Source: an uncultured Clostridia bacterium
GTDB taxonomy: Bacteria; Bacillota; Clostridia; Christensenellales; Borkfalkiaceae
Assembly (NCBI GenBank): GCA_947174415.1
Contig: CAMWIW010000001.1
Location: forward strand, 62,001-126,000
Length of the DNA stretch: 64,000 nt
Direction of reading: 5' to 3'
Below the pieces are notes generated by a model. The model was not told where the DNA came from, searched no databases, and saw nothing but the letters and a program-made list of their open reading frames with translations. This document shows, in pieces, positions 52,450-60,667 of the stretch (position 1 is its first letter; each line of letters begins with the position of its first letter). The position numbers were made by a program, and so were the translations under genes.

Positions 52450-52707
52450 TTAATATATCTGTTTTTCCAAAAACCAACGGTTGGGAAATTTTTCGTAGTA
52501 TAACTCCCTCTCCCGACCTTGAACTAAGATTTTATAGCGCACGGTCATTCCGCTGCCCACGTGCCGCGGCGGTGCGTTACAACTTTCGAGAACCTTGGTT
52601 ATAGGATAACGGTTTCCGTTTATCCATTCTATTTCAACGGGCTCGGTTTTGCCGTCCGCATCGACGCGAAGTAGCATCGAAACGTAGATTTTTTCATAAT
52701 GAGCCAT
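52450..52707 (-). CDS. Small hypothetical protein
   Basis: An 85-aa soluble protein, probably a small beta barrel (KIYVSMLLRVDADGKTEPVEIEWINGNRYPITKVLE...). It resembles a short conserved clostridial protein family with no assigned role, as I recall it. An AGAGG SD precedes the ATG. Monocistronic, divergent from the flavoprotein pair. Confidence 0.65.
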   Translation of the reverse strand: MAHYEKIYVSMLLRVDADGKTEPVEIEWINGNRYPITKVLESCNAPPRHVGSGMTVRYKILVQGRERELYYEKFPNRWFLEKQIY

Positions 52708-52743
52708 ACCTCTATTATGTGCTTTTATTTAACCGTTTATTTG

Positions 52744-52774
52744 CGGCGGCGGGGCTTAAAGCCTCGCCGCCGCG
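52744..52774. other. Strong GC-rich hairpin upstream of the flavoprotein pair
   Basis: Stem GCGGCGGCGGGGC / GCCTCGCCGCCGC (one G-T) with a TTAAA loop, just before the -35 of the next promoter. No T-run on either strand, so not a standard terminator. Confidence 0.5.
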
Positions 52775-52776
52775 TA

Positions 52777-52805
52777 TTGACAAAAGTTTTAGTCGGGAAT
52801 ATAAT
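52777..52805 (+). promoter_or_regulatory. Flavoprotein pair promoter (TTGACA-17-TATAAT)
   Basis: Perfect consensus -35 (52777-52782) and -10 (52800-52805), 17-nt spacer, about 16 nt from the expected start to the TTG codon. Confidence 0.88.
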
Positions 52806-52827
52806 AAAATTATTAAGGAGGCAACAT

Positions 52828-53736
52828 TTGAGTTCTTTCAAAAATTTAAGAATTGTAGACAACTTTTATCAGACTTCGGCTTTCTTTCCAATGCCCACCA
52901 TTTTGATCGGAACGGTTGCCGAAAACGGGGAAACCAATCTGGGCGCTTACTCCCTCTGCTTCCCCTACTATATCGCGGGAAAAGATTATTACGCTATGAT
53001 TTTAGAGTGCAGAAACAGCTCCAACACGGCGCAAAACATCTTACGGGGCAGCAAGGTTTCTTTGAACTTTATTACGGACGACAAGAAGTATTTCCGTGAG
53101 GCCGTGCGACTCGGTTTCCCCGGAGACACAACCGAAGAAAAAATGAAAAACTGTCTTTTTACGCTTGAAAAAGGGCTTGCGGACGGCACTCGACCGCTCG
53201 TTATAAAAGAGGCGTATCAGGTATTCGAATGTAGTTGGGACGACAAATTAGAGAACGCATATAAAGACAAGGCGGGCTGCCTTGAAGGCTATGAGCCGCC
53301 ATATCGTAATTTTAACGGCATTACGAGCAAATTCGGGGCGCACTTTATCCTTAAAATAGACAAAATTTTAATGAAAGAAAAATATTACAACGCCATAGTT
53401 GACGGAGTTAAGTCGAAGGACTTCCCGCGCGTGCCCGTTGATTACGGCTACCGCGATAGCACTAATTTTTGGTGCTCTCCCTTTAAAAAGCCTTTCCCCG
53501 AAAAAATTCAGGCAAAAGAGGGCGATATAAATTCCGTAAAATATGCGGCGAAACGCATTGACCCCGACGTTACCTTTACGGACGAGGCGTGCGCAAGGCT
53601 GACTAAGATACCGCGCATTTTCTTAAAAGCCGCTTTGACGCAAATGGTAGGAATTGCAAAAGAAGAAAAGATTTCCGTCATTGACGAGGCGGCATTGGAT
53701 ATTATCAACGACAAGCGCCGCAAAGAAAAGAAGTAA
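52828..53736 (+). CDS. Flavin-reductase-like protein with protochlorophyllide-reductase-like C-terminus
   Basis: A 302-aa protein. The N-terminal ~215 residues are a flavin reductase/FMN-binding split barrel (MPTILIGTVAENGETNLGAYS, SNTAQNILRGSKVSLNF). The last ~60 residues (FTDEACARLTKIPRIFLK...ISVIDEAALDIIND) resemble the PCP_red DNA-like small domain. Start is TTG at 52828: it sits behind an ideal AAGGAGG SD and the promoter lies between it and any upstream ATG. Paired with a geranylgeranyl-reductase-like gene 2 nt downstream. Confidence 0.8.
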   Translation: MSSFKNLRIVDNFYQTSAFFPMPTILIGTVAENGETNLGAYSLCFPYYIAGKDYYAMILECRNSSNTAQNILRGSKVSLNFITDDKKYFREAVRLGFPGDTTEEKMKNCLFTLEKGLADGTRPLVIKEAYQVFECSWDDKLENAYKDKAGCLEGYEPPYRNFNGITSKFGAHFILKIDKILMKEKYYNAIVDGVKSKDFPRVPVDYGYRDSTNFWCSPFKKPFPEKIQAKEGDINSVKYAAKRIDPDVTFTDEACARLTKIPRIFLKAALTQMVGIAKEEKISVIDEAALDIINDKRRKEKK

Positions 53737-53738
53737 AT

Positions 53739-54803
53739 ATGGAAAACACTATTCGGAAAGACCGCTATAAGGCAGTAATTATCGGTGCAGGACCTGCGGG
53801 ACTTGCTACTGCATTAAATTTATTAAAATACGGCGTTACCGATATTATAGTCATTGAAAAATACGTCTTTCCGCGGTATAAGTGTTGCGCGGGGTATATA
53901 ACCTCAAAAACCAAAACGGCTTACGAAGAATTGGGTTTGAGCGCGGACGATTGCCATTACTCCCTTATTAAAGATTTCAATATACTTTATAAGTTTAAAT
54001 CAAGACTGAAAATAAACAATAAGTTTTTGTACACTAACCGCTATATCGACCGAGTTGAGCTGGACAATTCCTTTTTCGAATTGGCAGAGTCAAAGGGCGT
54101 AACCGTTCTCCAAGGCGTAAAAATAACCGCACACCGCATTGACGAAAACGAGGTTACACTTTCCGACGGAAACAAAATAAAATACGAAAATCTTATTTTT
54201 GCGGACGGAACTTGCGGGTTCGGCAGCCGATACCAAAAGAAGCAACGCAGAAACGTCGCTATGCAACTGACCTTTCCAAGTACCGCGGCGGAGGCGATTG
54301 ACATTCACTTCGGCATAACGAAAAGAGGATACGCTTGGGTGAGTTCATACGGCGGAATTACTAACGTAGGTATGACCGACGTTTATAAATCCGCAAAAGA
54401 TTATAAAGAAATTTTCTGTAAATTTTTGAAAAGCCTGAATTTAGATGCAGACGTTGAGAATTTAAAATCCGCATTTACGCCCATAGGAATAAGAAAGCCC
54501 GTTTTAAACGACAATATTTACTTCGTAGGAGACGCTGTCGGTGCGTGCGACCCGTTAACTTTGTCGGGACTGAGATACGGACTTAAAAGCGGGGAATTCT
54601 GTGCCCGCGCCATTGCGGACGGAAATAATAAAATTTATAAAAGACATATAAGAAAACTTAAACGTAAATTTTCTTTTATGAAAATTCTATTGAAGATTTT
54701 CTACCTTAAATCAACTCTGTTTTTCGGTTTTAACGTATTTTGCCGCTGCTTTGGGAAAAGCGTTGCAAAAATCTTTAATAATTACTTCGTGAATAAAAAG
54801 TAA
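53739..54803 (+). CDS. FAD-dependent oxidoreductase of the geranylgeranyl reductase family
   Basis: A 354-aa flavoprotein. Dinucleotide-binding VIIGAGPAGLATALNLLKYG (residues 14-33), a Cys-Cys pair in YKCCAGYIT (about 50-58), and the second FAD motif DNIYFVGDAVGACDPLT (about 258-274) fit the family, which hydrogenates isoprenoid chains. The C-terminus is hydrophobic and very basic, suggesting membrane contact. It follows the flavin-reductase-like gene by 2 nt; that protein may supply electrons or flavin. Substrate unknown. Confidence 0.82.
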   Translation: MENTIRKDRYKAVIIGAGPAGLATALNLLKYGVTDIIVIEKYVFPRYKCCAGYITSKTKTAYEELGLSADDCHYSLIKDFNILYKFKSRLKINNKFLYTNRYIDRVELDNSFFELAESKGVTVLQGVKITAHRIDENEVTLSDGNKIKYENLIFADGTCGFGSRYQKKQRRNVAMQLTFPSTAAEAIDIHFGITKRGYAWVSSYGGITNVGMTDVYKSAKDYKEIFCKFLKSLNLDADVENLKSAFTPIGIRKPVLNDNIYFVGDAVGACDPLTLSGLRYGLKSGEFCARAIADGNNKIYKRHIRKLKRKFSFMKILLKIFYLKSTLFFGFNVFCRCFGKSVAKIFNNYFVNKK

Positions 54804-54805
54804 AC

Positions 54806-54843
54806 AGTAACGCCCCGCGCACTATCGTGCGCGGGGCGTTACT
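54806..54843. repeat. 38-bp perfect inverted repeat after the flavoprotein pair
   Basis: Stem of 17 bp, AGTAACGCCCCGCGCAC / GTGCGCGGGGCGTTACT with a TATC loop. No T-tract follows on the plus strand. Possibly an atypical terminator or RNA-stability element. Confidence 0.75.
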
Positions 54844-54877
54844 ACTAATATAAAAACTGAGGTTGTTGTGAGTAAAG

Positions 54878-55054
54878 TTAGTCTTCTTTGTCGTCTTGTT
54901 TAGGGTGGCAGTGAGGGCAAGAGCCGTTGCACGAGCCGCTTGAACAGTCGCAACAGCCGCCTTTGTGTTTGACCTTGCGGTAAATCAAATATCCCGCAAC
55001 CGCAACTACGGCAACGCAAACTATTACTATTACGGCTATATCTACTCCGTTCAT
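54878..55054 (-). CDS. FeoB-associated Cys-rich membrane protein
   Basis: A 58-aa protein. One membrane helix (about 4-24, VDIAVIVIVCVAVVAVAGYLIY) is followed by a cytoplasmic Cys-rich tail GGCCDCSSGSCNGSCPHCH, with 6 cysteines and 2 histidines. Such small proteins are typical companions of feoB in Firmicutes and probably bind Fe(II) at the pore exit. Its ATG directly follows the feoB stop, so it is co-translated. Confidence 0.88.
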   Translation of the reverse strand: MNGVDIAVIVIVCVAVVAVAGYLIYRKVKHKGGCCDCSSGSCNGSCPHCHPKQDDKED

Positions 55055-57379
55055 TTACTGCTCACCGCCCTTCTTCTTTCTCTTGAATATTTTTGAAATA
55101 TCGAATTTGCCTATATTTCTCAAAACGATAAATGCTGTTATTACGGCTATTACTGCAAGCCAGATGAATAGCGTCCACCACCATCCGCCTACGGTATAGA
55201 CCATTGCGCTTATTACGTAGCTTGCAAGCAGCCAGAATAAAAGCGTCCACTTGAACTTGCCTTTGGGAAGTTCAGCCTTTGCCGTTGCGCAAGCCGCAAA
55301 GCAAGGAATAGTCGTCATATTGAAAGCAATAAACGCAATTATTCCCGCGCTGGTTATACCCGTTGCCGAAGCCATTGCTGTAGCTTCCTCTATTCCCTCG
55401 ATTCCTGCGATTGCGTCGGGGATATCTATACCGCCGACGTTCGCGCCGAGAGCGGTTATGCAAGCTGCGAGCGTTGCAAACGTTGCAATAACGTTTTCCT
55501 TAGCAACAAGACCCGTAATTGCCGCAACCGCGAACACCCAACCGAATTCGCCGAGCTGAGAGCCGAAACCGAGCGGTGTGAATATGGGCTGAACGAGCAT
55601 TCCTAAGGAAGCTAAAATAGAACTGTTCATTTCTTCGTCGGCAACGAAATTCCAACTCCAATCAAGGTGCGAGAAGAGCCAGATTATGACCGTTGAAGCA
55701 AAGATAATTGTAAACGCCTTTTTAACGAAGTGCTTGGTCTTATCCCACAGGTGAAGCATAAGGTTCTTAAAACCGGGTGCGTGATATGCGGGAAGCTCCA
55801 TAATAAACGGAGGCGTTTCGCCTTTTTGCGTGGTGTTGCGCATTAAAAGCACGCAAACAATTGCCGAAACGATGCCGAGAACGTACATTCCCAAGGTGAT
55901 TACGTCTACGTTTGATAAGCCTACCATTGCGCAAAGTGCGCCGCCGCAAGCGGTTAATATGGGAAGCTTAGCACCGCACGAGAAGAAAGGAATTACTCTG
56001 ATTGTCGCCGTCCTCTCCTTTTCGTCGGCAAGAGTTCTCGTATTGATTGCAGCGGGAACGGAACAGCCGAAGCCCATTATCATAGGCATAAACGCTCTGC
56101 CCGAAAGCCCGAAACGGCGGAAAATTCTGTCCAAAACGAACGCGATACGCGCCATATAGCCTGTGTCTTCCAAAATAGAGAAGAACATAAACAGCACAAG
56201 AATTTGGGGAAGGAAACCGAGCACGGCGAAAATACCGCCTAAGATGCCGTCGCCGACAAGACCCGTTGCCCACTCTGCCGCGCCGCCGTTTTCCATTAAG
56301 GTTACGATGCCGCCCGAAATGTGGTCAAGGAACAAGTTCAAAAAGTTAGTTAATATTACGCCGGGCGAATAAATTGCGCCGTCATAGAATATTGCAAGTA
56401 TTTCAACGCCGAAGTTGTTGTATTCTATCTCACCGTCGATTTCGGTTGCAAGCCCGCAATCTACGAGTGAGGGCATCCACGCCTGCTCTTCGGTAAAGCC
56501 GTTCAAAAAGAATAAATTTTCCGAGAAAGTCAAGTGGAAAATACAGAAAAGAATTACGATAAAGATGGGAATTGCCCATACTCTGTGAGTTAAAACCTTG
56601 TCGATTTTATCGGACTTTGTCAAAACCTCTTTGTTTGCCTTAACCTTGGCGTTTGCTAGGTTCGAGGATATGTATTTATACCTTTCGTCGGCAATAACCG
56701 CCTCCATGTCCTCGTCGCCGAGTTTTGCAAGCGTTGACGAAGCGCCTTTTCGCGAAAGCTCTATCTCGTCCTTTTCAAGAAGCTTTATTGCGTGGAATAA
56801 GGGTGATGAAATTTCTTCCGCTTCATAGTACGCGCAAGCCGTTTCAAGCTGCTTTTCAAGCGCTCCTTTTAACACGGTAGAGCCCTTTCTTTCGGCGGGC
56901 ATTGCCGCAGCCCTTTCCATAAGTTGTTTTATGCCCGTACCCTTTAAAGCCGAAACGGGTACTACGGGAACGCCAAGCGCATTTTCAAGCGCGGACGCGT
57001 CGATTTTGTCGCCGCTTTTTTCCACCTCGTCAATCATATTCAATGCTACGATTACGGGCACGTCCATTTCAAGAAGCTGAGTTGTCAAATACAGGTTGCG
57101 CTCTAAGTTGGTTGCGTCAACTATGTTTATTATGCCGTCGGGCTTTTCGTCAAGAATGAAATTGCGGGAAATAACTTCTTCGGGGGTGTAGGGCGAAAGG
57201 GAATAAATTCCGGGCAAGTCTACTATGTTTATATTTTTCGAACCGCCTTTATAAGTGCCCTCGCGCTTGTCAACCGTAACGCCGGGCCAGTTGCCCACGT
57301 GCGCAGTTGAACCCGTAAGCGCGTTGAAAAGCGTTGTTTTGCCGCAGTTGGGGTTACCCGCTAATGCGAAAGTTTTCAT
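55055..57379 (-). CDS. feoB: Ferrous iron transporter FeoB
   Basis: A 774-aa G-protein permease for Fe(II). The N-terminal GTPase has G1 GNPNCGKTT (8-16), DLPGIYSL and NMIDE; residues ~290-740 hold the Gate and FeoB_C membrane domains with cysteine motifs in the GFGCSVPA and FFSCGAKLP helices. A Lys-rich tail follows. The ATG at 57379 overlaps the feoA stop (ATGA). Operon feoA-feoA-feoB-Cys-rich protein. Confidence 0.96.
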   Translation of the reverse strand: MKTFALAGNPNCGKTTLFNALTGSTAHVGNWPGVTVDKREGTYKGGSKNINIVDLPGIYSLSPYTPEEVISRNFILDEKPDGIINIVDATNLERNLYLTTQLLEMDVPVIVALNMIDEVEKSGDKIDASALENALGVPVVPVSALKGTGIKQLMERAAAMPAERKGSTVLKGALEKQLETACAYYEAEEISSPLFHAIKLLEKDEIELSRKGASSTLAKLGDEDMEAVIADERYKYISSNLANAKVKANKEVLTKSDKIDKVLTHRVWAIPIFIVILFCIFHLTFSENLFFLNGFTEEQAWMPSLVDCGLATEIDGEIEYNNFGVEILAIFYDGAIYSPGVILTNFLNLFLDHISGGIVTLMENGGAAEWATGLVGDGILGGIFAVLGFLPQILVLFMFFSILEDTGYMARIAFVLDRIFRRFGLSGRAFMPMIMGFGCSVPAAINTRTLADEKERTATIRVIPFFSCGAKLPILTACGGALCAMVGLSNVDVITLGMYVLGIVSAIVCVLLMRNTTQKGETPPFIMELPAYHAPGFKNLMLHLWDKTKHFVKKAFTIIFASTVIIWLFSHLDWSWNFVADEEMNSSILASLGMLVQPIFTPLGFGSQLGEFGWVFAVAAITGLVAKENVIATFATLAACITALGANVGGIDIPDAIAGIEGIEEATAMASATGITSAGIIAFIAFNMTTIPCFAACATAKAELPKGKFKWTLLFWLLASYVISAMVYTVGGWWWTLFIWLAVIAVITAFIVLRNIGKFDISKIFKRKKKGGEQ

Positions 57380-57606
57380 TTGGTTTCCACCTCCACGCAA
57401 GCGGCTTCGGTTTTACGCAAAGTAAGCTCGTAACCGCGGATATTTATTTCTATGGGATCGCCGAGTGGAGCTTTCTTCTTCATTGTGAGTTCAGCTCCGG
57501 GAGTTACGCCCATATCGAACAGTCTGCGACGAATTTTGCCTTCACCGTTGACCGCAACTATTTTACCGCTCTCTCCGACGGTAAATTCGCTGAGTAATTT
57601 GGTCAT
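57376..57606 (-). CDS. feoA: FeoA-family protein (second copy)
   Basis: A 76-aa SH3-like protein that assists FeoB (GESGKIVAVNGEGKIRRRLFDMGVTPGAELTM..., then LRKTEAACVEVE). The start at 57606 has an AAAGGAG SD; an upstream opening to 57687 was rejected. It overlaps the feoB start by 4 nt. An inverted repeat with a matching copy in the feoA1 promoter region lies just upstream. Confidence 0.92.
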   Translation of the reverse strand: MTKLLSEFTVGESGKIVAVNGEGKIRRRLFDMGVTPGAELTMKKKAPLGDPIEINIRGYELTLRKTEAACVEVETK

Positions 57607-57632
57607 TTTTTCTCCTTTATTAATATATAAAT

Positions 57633-57648
57633 ATAAACTTTGGTTTAT
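57633..57648. promoter_or_regulatory. Feo palindrome A: ATAAAC-N4-GTTTAT
   Basis: Perfect 6+6 arms. Reverse-complement-like partner at 57989-58004. Candidate site for an iron-responsive regulator. Confidence 0.45.
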
Positions 57649-57668
57649 TTTTATGACTGATTTTTTGA

Positions 57669-57688
57669 CCCGCGAACGGGTCAACACG
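57669..57688. other. UUCG-capped hairpin between the two feoA genes
   Basis: TTGACCCG-TTCG-CGGGTCAA on the minus strand: perfect 8-bp stem with a stable tetraloop, no T-run; could mark an mRNA processing or stability point. Confidence 0.5.
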
Positions 57689-57690
57689 AT

Positions 57691-57903
57691 TTAAGCTACT
57701 AAAATTTTAGAAGCAAGATTTTTATCAAGGCAAAGCCTGCCCTCTTTTACGATAACGATAACGTTGCCGCCCGAGGACGATAAAAGCGTTATGGTGCTGC
57801 CGACGGTTATCCCGAGCTCTTGCAAGTGCTTTTTAGTCTTTTCTTCAGCACCTATTTTTCTTACAACCAACTCTCTGTTGGACGGAGCGATAGCAATGGG
57901 CAT
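57691..57903 (-). CDS. feoA: FeoA-family protein (first copy)
   Basis: A 70-aa FeoA protein (GAEEKTKKHLQELGITVGSTITLLSSSGGNVIVIV). First gene of the iron operon; AAAGGAG SD. Two FeoA copies in one operon occur in Firmicutes; the pair may form a regulatory module for FeoB. Confidence 0.92.
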   Translation of the reverse strand: MPIAIAPSNRELVVRKIGAEEKTKKHLQELGITVGSTITLLSSSGGNVIVIVKEGRLCLDKNLASKILVA

Positions 57904-57953
57904 ACTGTTCTCCTTTTAACCGCAAAATAACTTAACTGCGGTTTATCGTCTTC

Positions 57954-57982
57954 ATTATATTATAATTTATTTATTGTGTCAA
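57954..57982 (-). promoter_or_regulatory. feo operon promoter (TTGACA-17-TATAAT)
   Basis: Perfect consensus -35 (57977-57982) and -10 (57954-57959), 17-nt spacer. A leader hairpin AACCGCA/TGCGGTT precedes the SD. Confidence 0.9.
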
Positions 57983-57988
57983 CAAAAA

Positions 57989-58004
57989 AATAACCAAAGT
58001 TTAT
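57989..58004. promoter_or_regulatory. Feo palindrome B, directly upstream of the feo -35
   Basis: ATAAACTTTGGTTATT on the minus strand, nearly the reverse complement of palindrome A (differs at the last positions). Confidence 0.45.
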
Positions 58005-58015
58005 TTTTTATGAAA

Positions 58016-58050
58016 ATATTTTCCCCGACGGTCTTACGCCGTCGGGGAAA
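58016..58050 (-). terminator. Terminator of the two-component operon
   Basis: TTTCCCCGACGG / CCGTCGGGGAAA strong stem followed on the minus strand by ATATTTTC. Confidence 0.8.
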
Positions 58051-58057
58051 CGCTCTA

Positions 58058-59482
58058 TTATATTTCTATTTCTGCAGGCACGCAAGGGAAATCGACCCAA
58101 AACAGCGAGCCCTTATTAACCTCGCTTTCGACGCCGAAGTCAAAAGCGTGATTTTCGAGAATTGCCTTTACGATATTAAGCCCCAATCCCGTACCTTTTA
58201 CGGGGCGGTTATGGTTTTCCTTTACGCGGTAAAACCTGTTCCATATTTCGGGCAAATCGTCTTTGGATATTCCCTTGCCCGTATCCTTTACAGAGAAGCG
58301 CACACGCTTGCCGTCCATATTAGTTTTCAAGCTTATATAGACCGTCTTATCCTCGCCCGTATAGTTAGCGGCGTTGCCCAACAAATTATAGATAACCTGA
58401 CTTATCTTTTCTTCGTCGGCACGGGTGTAAATATTCGGTTCTATATCAAGCATAAAGCTATAACCCTGCGCCTCTTGCAGGTATCCGAACTTGTTTATAA
58501 TGCCGTAGACGAGGTCGGTTAAGTTGAAAACTTTTAATTTGAGCTCGGACATATTAGCCTGCAATTTCGAAACGCTCAAAACGTCGTTTACAAGACCCGT
58601 AAGCCTATCCGCCTCGTCAATAATTACCTGCAAGTGTTTCTCGCGCTTTTCGGGGTTGTTACCCGAAATTTCCTTAATCATAGACGCGTACGCCTTAATC
58701 ATGGTAAGCGGAGTTTTTAAATCGTGGGTTACGTTTGCAAGAATTTCATGCTGAAAGTCTTCGCTCTTCTTCACCTCGTCCCGAACGTAATTCAAGGCGT
58801 CGGACAGTTGAGCCATTTCCTTATAGTCGGCGTTGGTGAACTTAATATCGTAGTTGCCTTCCGCAAGCAAGACTGCCGTATCTGACATTGTCTTCATGCC
58901 CGAAGTGAGCTTTTTGGAAAATCCGAAAGATACGAGTACGGCGGCAGCAAATACTCCGCAGCCTATTATTAAAAGATATAGCTGCAAATTCAGAACGGTA
59001 TCCCGAACTATGGTAACCGAATATGAAACCAAAAGATAGTGCGTTTTACCTGCATACTCCGTTTTAGAAGCATAATTTACGGTATTGCCCGAGCGGTAAG
59101 TCGTATGATAGCCAACCTCTTCATTACCTACGCGTGAAGTTAATTCGGTTAAAACTTCGTTCACGTCCCCGTATCCGTCGGGCGCAACCAAGTCGCCGCC
59201 TTCCGTGAACAGATAGACGTTAATTCCCTCTACGCGGTTTCGGGCTATACTTTCTTCGATTGCGGCGGTATCTTCGCCCGATTGCAGGTTTGCTTCGAAC
59301 TCTTTTCCTATTATATATATCTTGTCCCGAGCCTGATTTTCAAGTGTTTCCGAGACGAGAATTAAAAAGCCGAGTTCAACGAGAAAGACCATAAGAAAAG
59401 CAAGCACGCAAAAATAGCCTATCACAGTGCGGTTTACGCTTTTCGGCTTTTTGAGTTTTTTGCACCCTATGTCAGACTTCAA
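58058..59482 (-). CDS. Sensor histidine kinase
   Basis: A 474-aa membrane kinase. Two membrane helices (about 21-43 and 170-190) flank an extracytoplasmic sensing domain of ~125 residues. A HAMP-like linker follows, then the H-box ANVTHDLKTPLTM (His near 252), N-box NLLGNAANY, G1 DTGKGIS and G2 GTGLGL. The signal is unknown. It overlaps the response regulator end by 11 bp. Confidence 0.94.
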   Translation of the reverse strand: MKSDIGCKKLKKPKSVNRTVIGYFCVLAFLMVFLVELGFLILVSETLENQARDKIYIIGKEFEANLQSGEDTAAIEESIARNRVEGINVYLFTEGGDLVAPDGYGDVNEVLTELTSRVGNEEVGYHTTYRSGNTVNYASKTEYAGKTHYLLVSYSVTIVRDTVLNLQLYLLIIGCGVFAAAVLVSFGFSKKLTSGMKTMSDTAVLLAEGNYDIKFTNADYKEMAQLSDALNYVRDEVKKSEDFQHEILANVTHDLKTPLTMIKAYASMIKEISGNNPEKREKHLQVIIDEADRLTGLVNDVLSVSKLQANMSELKLKVFNLTDLVYGIINKFGYLQEAQGYSFMLDIEPNIYTRADEEKISQVIYNLLGNAANYTGEDKTVYISLKTNMDGKRVRFSVKDTGKGISKDDLPEIWNRFYRVKENHNRPVKGTGLGLNIVKAILENHAFDFGVESEVNKGSLFWVDFPCVPAEIEI

Positions 59483-60134
59483 ATTTGTACCCTAAGCCCC
59501 TTAAAGTTACTATGAATTTTCTGTACTGTTTAAGGTTGGAACGGAGCATCTTTATATGCGTATCAACCGTTCTGTCGTCGCCGTAAAAGTCAAAGCCCCA
59601 CACGTCCATTAAAAGCTTTTCACGCGTCAAAGCTATGCCCTTATTTTTGACGAAGTAGAAAAGAATTTCGTACTCCTTGGGGGTAAGCTCCGCCTTTTCT
59701 CCGTCAACGAATACGTTGCGCCCGACCATATCTATGGTAAGCCCCTCGAAAGTTACAACGTCGTCGTTGTTGTCCTGTGCGCCGCGCTTTAACACGGCGT
59801 GGATACGCGCCATAACCTCTTTGGGTGAAAAGGGTTTAGTTACGTAGTCGTCAACACCTATCTCGAAACCGAAAAGTTTGTCGTATTCTTCTCCCCTTGC
59901 AGATAGCATAATGACGGGGATATTCTTTATCTTTTTAATTTCCTTAACAGCAGAAAAACCGTCAAGGCGGGGCATCATTACGTCCATTAAAATTATATCG
60001 AAATCGTTTTCGCGGCAAAGCTTGACGGCTTGCATTCCGTCTGCCGCCTCGTAAGCAGTGCCGCCCTCGAACTCGACGTATTCTTTAAGTACGCCCCTTA
60101 TCATCTCTTCGTCGTCAACGATTAAAACTTTCAT
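59472..60134 (-). CDS. OmpR-family response regulator
   Basis: A 220-aa regulator. The receiver has D7/D8 acidic pair, phospho-acceptor D51 (ILMDVMMP) and Lys near 100 (YVTKPF). A winged-helix DNA-binding domain follows (ELTPKEYEILFYFVKNKG, DDRTVDTHIKMLRSNLK). It precedes and overlaps the histidine kinase; the pair probably controls its own promoter or envelope genes. Targets unknown. Confidence 0.95.
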   Translation of the reverse strand: MKVLIVDDEEMIRGVLKEYVEFEGGTAYEAADGMQAVKLCRENDFDIILMDVMMPRLDGFSAVKEIKKIKNIPVIMLSARGEEYDKLFGFEIGVDDYVTKPFSPKEVMARIHAVLKRGAQDNNDDVVTFEGLTIDMVGRNVFVDGEKAELTPKEYEILFYFVKNKGIALTREKLLMDVWGFDFYGDDRTVDTHIKMLRSNLKQYRKFIVTLRGLGYKFEV

Positions 60135-60209
60135 CGTAAGTACCTCCTCTTTAATAGTAAACCTCAGGAATATAAATTAATTAATATATTAATGAAATGT
60201 AGGTGAAAT

Positions 60210-60551
60210 TTACAGCGTTTTTATAAAAAACATTTCCATAGGCTGTGAATACGGCGTGTCTTCGAGAATTAGGCAACCGCACTCTTTATAGCCCGTTTTG
60301 CGGTAAAAATGCTGGGCTTCTTCGTCTGCTTGCGTGGAAAGTAGTATAGCCTTGTTGCCCGCCCTTCTCATTTTATCTTCGAAAAGGCGCATTGCTTCAC
60401 TGCCTATTCCCTTGCGCCTGTATTCGGGCGTAAGCTTGATAAGGTTTAAATAGGGCATTCCGTCCCAAAAATCTTTGAATTTTATAACGCCTGCCGTTAC
60501 ACCGTCCGACAGTATTTCATATCCGTTTTCTATTACTTTTAATTCAATCAT
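60210..60551 (-). CDS. GNAT family N-acetyltransferase
   Basis: A 113-aa GNAT protein, shorter than average. The acetyl-CoA loop RRKGIGSEAMRLFE (about 62-75) is clear, and HFYRKTGYKECG is the usual C-terminal signature. Substrate unknown. Monocistronic. Confidence 0.88.
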   Translation of the reverse strand: MIELKVIENGYEILSDGVTAGVIKFKDFWDGMPYLNLIKLTPEYRRKGIGSEAMRLFEDKMRRAGNKAILLSTQADEEAQHFYRKTGYKECGCLILEDTPYSQPMEMFFIKTL

Positions 60552-60600
60552 AGGTTAAGTCTATCATAAAAAATTTTTTTAGTCAATTCGGCAAAAACCG

Positions 60601-60629
60601 TTGACAATATCGGTTGGGGGTGGTATTAT
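60601..60629 (+). promoter_or_regulatory. Radical-SAM repair operon promoter (TTGACA-17-TATTAT)
   Basis: -35 TTGACA (60601-60606), -10 TATTAT (60624-60629), 17-nt spacer with TGG extension. Confidence 0.85.
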
Positions 60630-60634
60630 AAATT

Positions 60635-60652
60635 AGCAAACATATGTTTGCT
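60635..60652. promoter_or_regulatory. 18-bp perfect palindrome over the start site (LexA-box-like)
   Basis: AGCAAACATATGTTTGCT, 5 nt after the -10. Compare the Gram-positive LexA/DinR box CGAAC-N4-GTTCG: here the core is CAAACATATGTTTG, with one change per half. The downstream genes are DNA repair-like. Confidence 0.6.
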
Positions 60653-60667
60653 TAAAGGGAAACAGGT

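Noticed and set aside
54806..54843. Treating the large hairpin as an ordinary intrinsic terminator
   Set aside because: The stem is perfect but there is no T-tract on the plus side; listed as an inverted repeat instead.
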